This document shows positions 34,901-43,197 of a stretch of 64,000 bases of DNA, in pieces. The notes beneath the pieces were generated by a model, which saw only the letters and a program-made list of their open reading frames with translations, made no database searches and was not told where the DNA came from. How positions within the stretch are numbered: position 1 is the first letter of the stretch; the number at the start of each line of letters is the position of its first letter. Both the position numbers and the translations under genes were made by a program. Origin of the DNA: Desulfitobacterium hafniense DCB-2 (GTDB lineage: Bacteria; Bacillota; Desulfitobacteriia; Desulfitobacteriales; Desulfitobacteriaceae); the NCBI RefSeq assembly GCF_000021925.1, contig NC_011830.1:5057001-5121000 (forward strand), given 5' to 3'.

Positions 34901-35488
34901 GTCCTGGCCAGCGGGGACGACATTAACATCTTTGTCTTTGATACAGAGGTCTACTCCAATACCGGAGGCCAATCCTCCAAGGCCACGCCAACGGCAGCCA
35001 TCGCCAAATTTGCCGCCGGCGGCAAAAGAGTCCGCAAAAAAGACCTGGGCCTGATCTCCACTACCTATGGCTATATCTATGTCGCCCAAATTGCCATGGG
35101 GGCCAATATGAATCACACCTTGAAGGCCATTGCCGAAGCCGAAAGCTATAAAGGCCCTTCCATCATCATCGCCTACGCTTCCTGTATCAACCACGGCATC
35201 AAGACAGGGATGGGTACCAGCATGGCGCAGATGAAGAAGGCCGTGGACGCCGGTTATTGGCACCTGTGGCGTCATGACCCACGCCTTAAGGAACAGGGAA
35301 AGAACCCCTTTATTCTGGATTCCAAAGAGCCTAAAGGCTCCTTCCAGGACTTTATCCAAGGGGAAATCCGCTACTCATCACTCAAAAACGTCTTCCCCGA
35401 AATTGCCGACGAAATGTTCAAAGCGGCGGAGGAGCATGCCCAGGATAAATACCGGACCCTTAAGCGCATGGCGGAAATGCCCTATTAA
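31964..35488 (+). CDS. nifJ: Pyruvate:ferredoxin (flavodoxin) oxidoreductase, fused single-chain form
   Basis: The protein has 1174 residues, starting at GTG after AAAGGAGG. It oxidatively decarboxylates pyruvate to acetyl-CoA and reduces ferredoxin. N-terminal domain: AYALTEVATIFPITPSSPMAE form (residues about 14-34), then EMESEAGAAAAVHGSLQAGA. Two ferredoxin clusters occur: C689-x2-C-x2-C-x3-C699 (CIQCNQCAYVCP) and C745-x2-C-x2-C-x3-C755 (CTGCGNCADICP). The TPP domain has FNGACPGCGETPY, GCSSIWGGSAPSVPYT, GGDGFAYDIGY and DTEVYSNTGGQ. It is the central catabolic enzyme of fermentative anaerobes. The gene is followed 44 bases later by a 57-residue spore-type protein gene. Confidence 0.98.
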   Translation: MAKKMKTMDANQAAAEASYALTEVATIFPITPSSPMAEAVDEWSAHNHRNIFDQPVKVVEMESEAGAAAAVHGSLQAGALTTTYTASQGLLLMIPEMYKMAGNLVPAVFHVSARGLATHALSIFGDHSDINACRQTGFAMLCSNDVQEAMDMAYIAHLAAIKSRIPHLHFFDGFRTSHEVQKIEVTPYEDIAQLVDYEKIQQFRDNALNPNHPVLRGTAQNPDIYFQGREVSNPFYEAVPDIIEDYFQEFKKISGREYHPFQYYGDPNAENIIVAMGSVCSTIEETIDFLAQRGERLGLIKVHLYRPFCSKYFFDVLPKTVKKIAVLDRTKEPGSTGEPLYLDIIQMFNHEATRPVIVGGRYGLGSKDTTPSQILAVFKNLNQAQPKDRFTIGIIDDVSHTSLPEEEIIDASPEGTIRCKFWGLGSDGTVGANKSAIKIIGDNTELNVQGYFEYDSKKSGGTTISHLRFGKQPIKSSYLVFDADYIACHNKSFIYNYDIVKGLKKGGTFVLNCSWTPEEVEDHLPAYLKRYLAKHDIKFYLIDAISIAGEIGLGGRINMVMQSAFFKLANVIPIDDAIRYLKDSIHKVYGKKGAKIVEMNEKAVDKGIESLIKVNVPPAWADVPDENMPIKEEPAFVKDIQRPMARHEGDNLPTSAFVGREDGTFPLGTTKYEKRGIAVYVPEWQIDKCIQCNQCAYVCPHATIRSFLLDDQESAQAPDTFKTKKPINKKLEGYHYRIQVSPLDCTGCGNCADICPAPGKALVMEPADHEIEMEAENWEFAMTVTEKRDLLDVKTLFGSQLARPLLEFNGACPGCGETPYARLITQLYGDRMIIANATGCSSIWGGSAPSVPYTVNAEGKGPAWMNPLFEDNAQFGYGMYLGSKQIREKLAQVMRQLIESDINGEMKEACQDWLDNFAEGEGSKKASARLLEALQKENIDRNPLLQEIMAKKDYLIKPSVWIFGGDGFAYDIGYNGVDHVLASGDDINIFVFDTEVYSNTGGQSSKATPTAAIAKFAAGGKRVRKKDLGLISTTYGYIYVAQIAMGANMNHTLKAIAEAESYKGPSIIIAYASCINHGIKTGMGTSMAQMKKAVDAGYWHLWRHDPRLKEQGKNPFILDSKEPKGSFQDFIQGEIRYSSLKNVFPEIADEMFKAAEEHAQDKYRTLKRMAEMPY

Positions 35489-35532
35489 CCTCGGAGACAA
35501 AATCCAGCGTTAAAGTTAAGGAGGCTTTACTT

Positions 35533-35706
35533 ATGAACGAGAATAAATCCAAAGAAAAGTTCATGGCTAACCCCGTTGAACGGCATGATACTGCCGCCTG
35601 GCGGGCTGATATCAAGGAATTGAAATCCGAATCCAAGGTAGCCATTCCCACAGAGGATTCCGTAGCCGAGGCTAAAGATTGGGTGGATACTACTTCTTTG
35701 TCATAA
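35533..35706 (+). CDS. DUF3787-like spore-surface small protein
   Basis: This small gene encodes 57 residues starting MNENKSKEKFMANPVERHDT. AAGGAGGCTTTACTT precedes the ATG. The pattern PVERHDTAAWRADI...SKVAIPTEDSVAEAKDWVD matches the clostridial DUF3787 family (pVekHDTAAWa...s.VpiPse..v..AK.WV), known as a spore-surface family. It is followed by a strong terminator, so it ends the transcription unit that may begin at the pyruvate oxidoreductase gene. It may also have its own promoter in the 44-base gap. Confidence 0.75.
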   Translation: MNENKSKEKFMANPVERHDTAAWRADIKELKSESKVAIPTEDSVAEAKDWVDTTSLS

Positions 35707-35754
35707 CAGGTGAAGGAGAGTCTCTAAAAAACTTACTTCCTAAAATTAAACATT

Positions 35755-35802
35755 AAAAGAGAAGGGGTTTTGGAAATACAGTCCGAAAACCCTTCTCTTT
35801 TT
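35755..35802 (+). terminator. Terminator after the DUF3787 gene
   Basis: AAAAGAGAAGGGGTTTT and AAAACCCTTCTCTTTTT form a stem of about 17 bp with a T-run. Confidence 0.93.
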
Positions 35803-35881
35803 CATTCCAATGCAAAAACCTATTCATCCTCGTCTATTACTGCATTATAATGTATATAATAGCGTCAAGGAGGTGCCTCCC

Positions 35882-37138
35882 ATGTACCGTATCAACCGAC
35901 AGACTTATCTGGATTTTCTCATCCGCAATAAAGATCGGCAGATCATCAAGGTGGTCTCCGGCATCCGCCGCTGCGGCAAATCCACTCTGTTTGAAATTTA
36001 CCGGGATTGGTTGTTGGCAAATGGCATCGAATCATCCCAGCTCATTTTTATCAATTTCGAAGAGCTGAATTTCGAGCACCTGACCGATTATCGTGAACTC
36101 TATAGCCATCTCAGACCTTTGCTGCTCCCTGATCGTATGAACTACATCTTTCTGGATGAAATTCAGCATGTGGAACAGTTTGAAAGAGTAGTGGACAGTC
36201 TTTTCATCCAAAAAAATGTGGACATTTACATCACCGGTTCCAACGCGTGGTTTATGTCTGGAGAACTGGCTACGCTGCTGACCGGGCGCTATGTGGAACT
36301 CCAGATGCTGCCCCTCTCCTTCGCCGAGTATAGTGAAGGCATGGCGGTGCAGGGTAACCGGCTGCCCCGGCGGGAGCTGTTTGATTGTTACCTGCGGGAC
36401 AGTTCTTTCCCCTACGCCCTCCAGCTCACGGGCAGTGAAAAGGATATTCTGGAGTACCTGCGGGGTATTTACAGCTCAGTTCTCTTAAAGGACGTGGTCA
36501 CCAGGCAGCGAATTGCCGATGTGATGATGCTGGAGGACGTGATCAAATTTGTCTTTGACAATATCGGCAGCCTTTTGTCCAGCACCAAAGTCGCCAACAC
36601 CCTAACCTCCTCCGGGCGCAAGGTGGATTCCCGTACTGTGGAAAAATACCTGCAAGGGCTGATGGACAGCCTGCTGATTTATCAGGTCAAGCGGTACGAC
36701 ATCAAGGGCAGGCAATATCTTGCCAGCTTGGAAAAATATTATATGGCCGACCTGGGGATGCGCCAGCTGCTTCTGAGCAACAAACGCCGTCCGGACCTAG
36801 AGCATTTGCTGGAAAATGTGGTGTACCTGGAACTGCTGCGCCGGGGCTGCCAGATTTATATGGGCCAAATGCCCGGCGGCGAGGTGGATTTCGTAGCACA
36901 GTATGGGGCAAGCGTCACCTACTACCAAGCAGCGGCGTCGGTGATGGATGAAAGGACACTGGAGCGTGAACTGGCACCCCTTCAGAAGATCAGGGACAAC
37001 TACCCTAAGGTGCTGCTGACACTGGATGATATTATCGTCAACCGGGATTACGACGGCATCCGGCATGTGAACGTTCTGGATTGGTTAATGGGCAGTGAAA
37101 CTAGATACTCCAACTTTCAGCCTGCCGGCGAATGGTGA
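35882..37138 (+). CDS. Second ATP-binding AAA_14/DUF4143 protein
   Basis: The protein has 418 residues from ATG 35882, preceded by AAGGAGGTG; a frame extending to 35810 lacks such a site. Walker A SGIRRCGKST is at 26-35, Walker B YIFLDEIQ at 88-95, and sensor YITGSNA at 116-122. DUF4143 region: KYYMADLGMRQLLL, LENVVYLELLRRG and the nuclease-like GGEVDFVAQYG. It is only distantly similar to the copy at 5162-6391, with a GIRRCGKS rather than GPRQTGKT P-loop, so this is not a recent duplication. Two TATAAT boxes lie 22-36 bases upstream. Its last 38 bases overlap the 3' end of the convergent ABC gene. Confidence 0.85.
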   Translation: MYRINRQTYLDFLIRNKDRQIIKVVSGIRRCGKSTLFEIYRDWLLANGIESSQLIFINFEELNFEHLTDYRELYSHLRPLLLPDRMNYIFLDEIQHVEQFERVVDSLFIQKNVDIYITGSNAWFMSGELATLLTGRYVELQMLPLSFAEYSEGMAVQGNRLPRRELFDCYLRDSSFPYALQLTGSEKDILEYLRGIYSSVLLKDVVTRQRIADVMMLEDVIKFVFDNIGSLLSSTKVANTLTSSGRKVDSRTVEKYLQGLMDSLLIYQVKRYDIKGRQYLASLEKYYMADLGMRQLLLSNKRRPDLEHLLENVVYLELLRRGCQIYMGQMPGGEVDFVAQYGASVTYYQAAASVMDERTLERELAPLQKIRDNYPKVLLTLDDIIVNRDYDGIRHVNVLDWLMGSETRYSNFQPAGEW

Positions 37139-38846
37139 TAAAGCGCCGGAACAACCCCTCCTGGGCCACCAGCTCCTTATAGGTGCCCTTTTGAATGATG
37201 CGCCCCTCATCCAGAACAAGAATTTGATCGGCATGTTCAATGGTGGGCATACGGTGAGCGATGACGATGATGGTTTTGCCCTGAGTCAGGGCACTGAGAG
37301 CCCCCTGAATAAAATGCTCATTTTCCGGATCCACACTGGCGGTAGCCTCATCCAGAATGACAATGGGGGCATTCTTTAGGATAGCCCGGGCTATGGAAAT
37401 CCGCTGTTTTTCTCCCCCGGAAAGGGAGGAGCCTCCTTCTCCCACCATGGTGTTATAGCCCTCCGGCAAAGCTGATATGAAGTCATGGCAACGGGCTTGC
37501 CTGGCCGCTTCAGTCACCTCTGCCATGGTGGCATCCGGCTTCCCGAATCTTATATTATTGACTATGGTGTCCTGGAACAGATAAACATTCTGGAAAACCA
37601 TGCTGATATTGCTCAGGAGACTATCACAGGTCAGCTCCCGCACATCCGTACCTCCAATACGAATACTCCCGGAATCCACATCGTAGAAGCGGGCAATCAA
37701 ATTGCAGATGGTGGTCTTGCCGCTGCCTGAAGGCCCTACGATAGCCGTCGTCGTATTTTGAGGAACAGTCAGAGAGACTCCGTCCAGAATCCTGCGTTGC
37801 TCATAGGCAAAGACCACATCCGCCATCTCTATGGTGTAGTTGTCCAATACCTTGTCCTCGCCCTTCTCATCAATAAACTCTGCTTCCTTGATCTTTTCCA
37901 GTTTATCCAGGGTTGGGCCAATCACCTGCAGAACGTGGGTGGCATTGTTGATCTGTTCCACATGGTTAAAAATCATAAAGGAAAACACCGCCAACATCAG
38001 AAAGACAGGGATGGGCAGACTTCCTTGGACCGCCTGAAAAGCGGACATCGCCACGATGACCACCGATGCCGATTTGAGAGCCAAAAGATGGAGGCAGTTG
38101 CAGGGAACATACTCCTGTTCAATCTTGACATTGATCTGCCGGTGCTTCCCATAGGCCCGGCGTATGCTTTCCACCGAGACTCCCTCCTTCCCGTAAGCCT
38201 TAACTACAGGAATGCCCCGTATATATTCCAGGGTAGCCGCAATGATCTCATTTTGTGCCTTTTGATGAACAGGCGCATTCCGGCGGCTGAAAAATCCCAT
38301 CAGACCCAGGGCCAAGGCCGATAATAGGATGCCCAGGACTGAAATCACTGCAACCTCCCAGCTGTAAAAGGCTACGCAGAGGATCATGGCCAGGGCACTG
38401 ACATATCCCCCGATCACAGAGTCGATCATTTTCATGGCGAACATCTCAACAAAGGATAGATCGGTGGTCACTGCCCCCACCAACTCCCCGGTGGTATTGC
38501 GATCAAAGAAACCTAAAGAAACCCTCTTGAGCAGGTTGCCGATGCTCATCCGTTCCTCCGCGGTCACTTCATAGGCTACACTTTCCTGAAAAACAGCCCT
38601 TAGATAGGAGAAGAAGAATCGTCCTAAAATCATAAACACCATAAAAATCAGCAGGTAAAGAGCCCAGATAGGAGTCAGTTCAAACCGGCCGGCCTGATCC
38701 TCAAGCATCAGGTTAAGGACATAAGCAGCCGCCATAACAGGCATAGCCGTGAATAAGGTGGCGAGAAAAGACCAAAAAAACCCCCAGTACAGACGATTTT
38801 TCCGGGTTTCGGTCCAGGCAATCAGCCGGCGCATGGTTTTAAGCAT
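37101..38846 (-). CDS. ABC transporter, fused membrane and ATPase domains (half A)
   Basis: The protein has 581 residues with a six-helix type-1 exporter-fold membrane domain (about 15-300). The ATPase has Walker A GPSGSGKTT, Q-loop MVFQNVYLFQDTIVNNI, signature LSGGEKQRIS and Walker B IVILDEATASVDPEN. It overlaps the next half-transporter by 8 bases, so the pair is probably a heterodimer. Such pairs next to an ECF module and an AraC regulator resemble siderophore/metallophore uptake loci (YbtP/YbtQ type), although multidrug or peptide export cannot be excluded. The catalytic Glu follows Walker B, so the site looks active. Confidence 0.85.
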   Translation of the reverse strand: MLKTMRRLIAWTETRKNRLYWGFFWSFLATLFTAMPVMAAAYVLNLMLEDQAGRFELTPIWALYLLIFMVFMILGRFFFSYLRAVFQESVAYEVTAEERMSIGNLLKRVSLGFFDRNTTGELVGAVTTDLSFVEMFAMKMIDSVIGGYVSALAMILCVAFYSWEVAVISVLGILLSALALGLMGFFSRRNAPVHQKAQNEIIAATLEYIRGIPVVKAYGKEGVSVESIRRAYGKHRQINVKIEQEYVPCNCLHLLALKSASVVIVAMSAFQAVQGSLPIPVFLMLAVFSFMIFNHVEQINNATHVLQVIGPTLDKLEKIKEAEFIDEKGEDKVLDNYTIEMADVVFAYEQRRILDGVSLTVPQNTTTAIVGPSGSGKTTICNLIARFYDVDSGSIRIGGTDVRELTCDSLLSNISMVFQNVYLFQDTIVNNIRFGKPDATMAEVTEAARQARCHDFISALPEGYNTMVGEGGSSLSGGEKQRISIARAILKNAPIVILDEATASVDPENEHFIQGALSALTQGKTIIVIAHRMPTIEHADQILVLDEGRIIQKGTYKELVAQEGLFRRFITIRRQAESWSI

Positions 38847-40620
38847 GGGCTATTTCCCCCTTCCTGCCGCTGTTGGCCGCCCAAGCCCTTGCTCCGGTAT
38901 GAGCCCGCCACATGTCCTGGTAAAGGGCGCATTTTTCCAGAAGTTCCTGCTGGGTCCCCCCGGCAACAACTCTTCCCTCTTGCAGAACAAAAATTTGGTC
39001 GGCGTTTTTTATGGTCGACAGCCGGTGAGCTATCACCAGCAATGTTTTCCCCTTGGTCAGCACAGCAAGGGAACGCTGCAGCTTATCCTCATTTTCCGGA
39101 TCGGTGAAGGCTGTGGCCTCATCGAGAATGACGATGGGAGCGTTTTTTAGGATGGCCCGGGCGATGGCAATTCTCTGGCGTTCGCCTCCGGAAAGCTTGC
39201 CGCCGGCTTCACCGGCGGGAGTAGCCCAGCCTTTTTCCAGGCGGGAGATGAACTCTTCACACTGGGCAGCTCGGGCGGCTGCATGGACTTCCTCGTCGCT
39301 GGCCGTAGGTTGGCCAAGGCGGATATTCTCCAGCAGAGAGCAGTTGAAGAGGAAATTATCCTGAGTGACGAAACTGACCAGCTGGGAAAGCTGGGCAAGG
39401 GGAATTTTCCGGATGTCCGTGCCGCCGATGGTGATAGAGCCCTTACCCACATCCCAGAACCGGGCAATCAGCCGGGCAATGGTGGATTTCCCCCCGCCGG
39501 AGGGACCGACCAAGGCCGTATAGCTGCCCTCAGGGATTTGGAGATTGATGCCCCGGAGCACATCCCCTTTGCTCTCTTTATAGGCAAAAGAAACGTCTTT
39601 AAGCTCTACATCAAAAGAGGCCAGCTGGACCGGGCAAGCTGTATCCGGAAGACTGGGGAGCTCCAGGAGCTCATTGACATCCTTAACGGCATACTGAACA
39701 GCCTTCCATTCATTGACGGCAACGGTAAACCAGGTTACGGGAGCCACCATACTTAAGGACAGGATCATGGAGAGGGTCAGTTCAGCAGGAGTCAGACTCC
39801 CCTCGATATAAAGGAGCACTCCCACGGGCAGAACTCCCAGCAAAGTGGAAGGAAGAATCGCATTGCCCAGATTCATCAGCTTCCAGGTGCTCTGAAACCA
39901 GGCTAAGGTGAATTCCCGGAAGGAGGAGACTGCTCCGGCAAACTTCTCATAGGATTCCGTGGATTGATTAAAAGCCTTGATCACCTGAATCCCCTCCACG
40001 TATTCCACAATGATGCTGTTGACATGATTGCTGGCCTCCATATAGGCGGCATATTGACTGTTGAAGTTTCTCATCATTATCCCGTAGACGATGGCTCCCA
40101 AAGGTACACAGATCAGGGAAGCCAAGGCCATTCGCCAATCGATAAAAACAAGATAAATAAAAATAGCTAAGGGAAAGAGAAAATTGGAAATGCCCTCAGG
40201 AATCATATGGGCCAGCGGCAGTTCAATGGTTTCTACCCGGTCCACAACGATGTTCTTCATTTTTCCTGCCCGTTGGGATAGGACCTCCCCTAAAGGAGCG
40301 GACATCAGTCTTTCTGTCGCTCCCAGACGGATATTTTCTAAGATCTGATAGGCTGATCGGTGTGATAAGGTGGTGGAAATCCCATAAAAAAGGATCTTTA
40401 GCACGTAACCCCCCACACTTATCCCAGACCAAAACAAAATATCCCCTGCTCCCGGTGACCCGCCAAAAAAGAGCATCATGATTTGGTATACACCCCAAAA
40501 GGGAACCAAACCGGCTGCCACACTGATTAGGGCGCATAAAACAGAAAGGACCATTCTGCTCCTGCACTCCTGGGCAAAATAAAAAATAGTGGCAAGGGTT
40601 CCTCTTTGTTTGCTTTTCAT
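38839..40620 (-). CDS. ABC transporter, fused membrane and ATPase domains (half B)
   Basis: The protein has 593 residues with the same architecture: a membrane domain (about 20-310), Walker A GPSGGGKST, Q-loop VTQDNFLFNCSLLENI, signature LSGGERQRIA, Walker B IVILDEATAFTDPEN. It is the first gene of the two-gene segment. The Shine-Dalgarno AGGAGGGGAG precedes its ATG, and an inverted repeat (40644-40661) similar to one before the ECF genes lies just upstream. Confidence 0.85.
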   Translation of the reverse strand: MKSKQRGTLATIFYFAQECRSRMVLSVLCALISVAAGLVPFWGVYQIMMLFFGGSPGAGDILFWSGISVGGYVLKILFYGISTTLSHRSAYQILENIRLGATERLMSAPLGEVLSQRAGKMKNIVVDRVETIELPLAHMIPEGISNFLFPLAIFIYLVFIDWRMALASLICVPLGAIVYGIMMRNFNSQYAAYMEASNHVNSIIVEYVEGIQVIKAFNQSTESYEKFAGAVSSFREFTLAWFQSTWKLMNLGNAILPSTLLGVLPVGVLLYIEGSLTPAELTLSMILSLSMVAPVTWFTVAVNEWKAVQYAVKDVNELLELPSLPDTACPVQLASFDVELKDVSFAYKESKGDVLRGINLQIPEGSYTALVGPSGGGKSTIARLIARFWDVGKGSITIGGTDIRKIPLAQLSQLVSFVTQDNFLFNCSLLENIRLGQPTASDEEVHAAARAAQCEEFISRLEKGWATPAGEAGGKLSGGERQRIAIARAILKNAPIVILDEATAFTDPENEDKLQRSLAVLTKGKTLLVIAHRLSTIKNADQIFVLQEGRVVAGGTQQELLEKCALYQDMWRAHTGARAWAANSGRKGEIAHA

Positions 40621-40643
40621 GTTCTCCCCTCCTAAAGAAAAAT

Positions 40644-40661
40644 GATTAGCATCTGCTAACC
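40644..40661. promoter_or_regulatory. Candidate operator, inverted repeat GGTTAGCA-N2-TGCTAATC
   Basis: An 18-bp dyad with one mismatched pair lies about 25 bases before the half-B start. A similar dyad occurs at 44529-44544. The adjoining TGCTAATCATT also partly resembles a Fur box, so an iron- or metal-type regulator is possible besides the AraC protein. Confidence 0.5.
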
Positions 40662-40722
40662 ATCTTTAAAATACCTTTATTTTTACTTCCTTACCACTCC
40701 GTTCCAGATATCGGCACTCCAT

Positions 40723-41685
40723 TCAGACAATGGATTTTCGGTATTCCGCCGGAGTCATGCCCATGACCGATTTAAAAGCGGCGGCGAACTTGCTGGCATT
40801 GTCATAGCCCATCTGCTGAGCAATCGTTGTGATGCTTTCTTTGGTCTGACGGAGTTTGATAGCCGCGGCATTCATGCGGTAGGACTTGCTATAAGCATAG
40901 ATCGAGGTTCCATACACTCCTTTAAAGCAGTTTTTCATAGCGGTAATGGGAAAATCAAACTCAACGGACAATTGCTCCAGAGTGTAATGGTGCTGGGGGT
41001 TTTCCGTAATCAAGGCCATAACACTCTTAACTTTTTCGACCTGAGTTTTATAAAAATAAGGTCTTTCCCTGCTTCCTTCAGGAATCTCCAGGGTACTCAG
41101 GAAAAGCAGCATCTCCAGAACCTTAATTTTGAAAAAGGTGTCACGAATCGTTTCCGGTACGGAATAAAGCTCGGAAAAAATATGCTCAATGCTTGCCCCT
41201 GCCCGCATAATAAAGAGCTGGCCCTTGCTGCAGAATTTGTCCCGAAGGGCGTTCACATCCACTGAAAAACCTGCCAATATTCCCGGCAGCACTGCCCCGG
41301 CCTCCTCAAGACATAGGGCAACCGTGATGCCGTGATAATGGCGCAGCGGAAAACGGAACATTCCGGCATGATCCACACGGGTGCTCATCTGCAGATCGCC
41401 GGCCTCCATATACTGGCACCTGCCATCCTCCATCTCCCACTCCAACCGCCCTTCCCGGCAATGATCAATGCAAAACATGTCCGTTCCGGGACGAAAATAG
41501 GACGTACAAGATTCCAGATGGAAATCATTATAGAGGAGGCTCACTCCCGGAAAAACCGGATAGACCCTCATTAAACCGTCTCCGGTGCTGTCCTGAAGCC
41601 TGAAGACGGTACAGCTTTCACTCTTGTCTATGGGTGACACATTTTTCCCCAGATCAGCGGCTTCTTCTAAAGTCATCCTGTTCAC
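40723..41685 (-). CDS. AraC-family transcriptional regulator
   Basis: The protein has 320 residues. The C-terminal double helix-turn-helix (about 222-320) has ENPQHHYTLEQLSVEFDFPITAMKNCFKGVYGTS and the AraC signature MGYDNASKFAAAFKSVMGMTPAEYRKS. The N-terminal half (1-210) is a cupin-like effector domain resembling regulators of siderophore loci (YbtA/PchR type). It begins with GTG overlapping the ECF ATPase stop by 4 bases (GTGA), so it belongs to the ECF operon. A local regulator of the transporter genes is the natural inference. Confidence 0.9.
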   Translation of the reverse strand: MNRMTLEEAADLGKNVSPIDKSESCTVFRLQDSTGDGLMRVYPVFPGVSLLYNDFHLESCTSYFRPGTDMFCIDHCREGRLEWEMEDGRCQYMEAGDLQMSTRVDHAGMFRFPLRHYHGITVALCLEEAGAVLPGILAGFSVDVNALRDKFCSKGQLFIMRAGASIEHIFSELYSVPETIRDTFFKIKVLEMLLFLSTLEIPEGSRERPYFYKTQVEKVKSVMALITENPQHHYTLEQLSVEFDFPITAMKNCFKGVYGTSIYAYSKSYRMNAAAIKLRQTKESITTIAQQMGYDNASKFAAAFKSVMGMTPAEYRKSIV

Positions 41686-43184
41686 ACCACCCTTTCCCTT
41701 CTTTCTCCAGGCTCCTTTACCGCCTCAAGAAAATAGGAGAGCATCCTTCCCCTGCCACAAGCATCCAAAGGTCTGTTATCAATGATTTTCCCTTCTTGCA
41801 TATGCAGGATATGGGTGCAGCAGGACAGGATAAATTCCGGATCATGAGTAACAACCAAGACGCTTTTCCCTATCCCGGCTAATTGAGACAGACTCCGGGC
41901 TACTCCCTGCATATGCAGCAGATCCAGTCCACTGGTGGGTTCATCAAAAAGTATCAATTCCCGCCGGGAGGCTATCGCCGAAGCAATGGCAACTCTCTGT
42001 TTTTGGCCTCCGGATAGGGACATGGGATGGCGCTCTTTGAACTGCAACAGATCGAGGCCTTTAAGGATTTCCTCCCCCTGCTTCACATCCGGATGCCCCA
42101 TGGAAATCAGCACCTCATCCAGCACGCTCTCTGTAAATAATTGATGGTTTACATCCTGCATGACCATATAAGAACGCTTTAATCGTTCCTTCCTTCCCAG
42201 ACTCTCCCCCTGCATCCCCATCCTGCCGCGGCACTTCTTTTCCAGACCGCATAGACACCGTGCCAGAGTGGATTTTCCCGCTCCGTTGTGGCCGGTAACT
42301 GCAACCACCGCCCCTTGGGGGAACGATGTTTCCCTGATGTCCAGGCTCCGGCCTCCCCGGGGATAGGCGAAGGAAAAGCCGGACAAGGCAATGGCCCCCT
42401 CAGTCCTTGGTAAATGTACCGGGGCGCCCTCCAGTAAACCCTCCAAGGATAAAGAACGCAGCCCCATGGCATCCAGTTCCCCCCTTGGCAAAGCGCGGAA
42501 TTCCTGACCTGAATATTCCTGCTGAATCCGTCCTTTCTTCATATAGATCACCCGATCCACCAATTCACGGAGATAGTACAACCGATGTTCAGCAATGATC
42601 ACGGTTTTGCCCTGAGCCTTCAGCTTGGTCAAAAGAGCTCGTAATTCTTCGATAGCCAAAGCATCCAGATTGGAAGAGGGCTCATCTAAGACATAAACCT
42701 GAGGCCCCAGCGCCGCCACAGCGCCACAGGCAATTTTCTGCTTTTCTCCTCCTGATAAGGCAAAGATATTGCGATCCAGCAAAGGCTCTAATCCTAATTC
42801 AAGGGCAATCCTCTCCACCCGGGCGCAAATCTCCTTTAGGGGCAGACCCATATTTTCACAACCAAAGGCCAATTCACCGGTGGTGTCCATATTAAAAAAC
42901 TGGCTGCGGGGATTCTGAAACACCGAACCTACTTTCCCCGCCGTCTCATAGAGAGGGGCCTTAGCAACATCCAGGCCCCCGACCCATACCTGTCCCTTAA
43001 GGACCCCTCCATAAAAGTTGGGAATTAAACCGTTGAGCAGACGTGTTAAAGTGGTTTTCCCGCAGCCGGAGCCGCCGCACAGCAGGAGAAATTCGCCCTC
43101 TTCAACTTTCAGCTCAATATCCTCAAGCCCGCTGTCTCTCTCACCGTTTCCATAAGCAAAAGATACTTGTTTAAGCTCAATCAT
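41682..43184 (-). CDS. ECF transporter duplicated ATPase (EcfA-EcfA' fusion)
   Basis: The protein has 500 residues with two complete ABC ATPase domains in one chain. Domain 1 has Walker A GGSGCGKTT (37-45), signature LSGGEKQK and DEPSSNLD. Domain 2 has Walker A GHNGAGKST, signature LSGGQKQR and DEPTSGLD. Both carry the FQNP/DVNHQLF-type Q-loops of energy-coupling factor ATPases. With the downstream-encoded T protein and S protein it forms a complete ECF importer. The order in the operon is S, T, A, AraC. Confidence 0.92.
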   Translation of the reverse strand: MIELKQVSFAYGNGERDSGLEDIELKVEEGEFLLLCGGSGCGKTTLTRLLNGLIPNFYGGVLKGQVWVGGLDVAKAPLYETAGKVGSVFQNPRSQFFNMDTTGELAFGCENMGLPLKEICARVERIALELGLEPLLDRNIFALSGGEKQKIACGAVAALGPQVYVLDEPSSNLDALAIEELRALLTKLKAQGKTVIIAEHRLYYLRELVDRVIYMKKGRIQQEYSGQEFRALPRGELDAMGLRSLSLEGLLEGAPVHLPRTEGAIALSGFSFAYPRGGRSLDIRETSFPQGAVVAVTGHNGAGKSTLARCLCGLEKKCRGRMGMQGESLGRKERLKRSYMVMQDVNHQLFTESVLDEVLISMGHPDVKQGEEILKGLDLLQFKERHPMSLSGGQKQRVAIASAIASRRELILFDEPTSGLDLLHMQGVARSLSQLAGIGKSVLVVTHDPEFILSCCTHILHMQEGKIIDNRPLDACGRGRMLSYFLEAVKEPGERRERVV

Positions 43185-43197
43185 TTCTTCCTCACCT

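Noticed and set aside
34652..35359. 235-codon frame opposite pyruvate oxidoreductase
   Set aside because: Antisense of conserved TPP-domain codons; no start signals.
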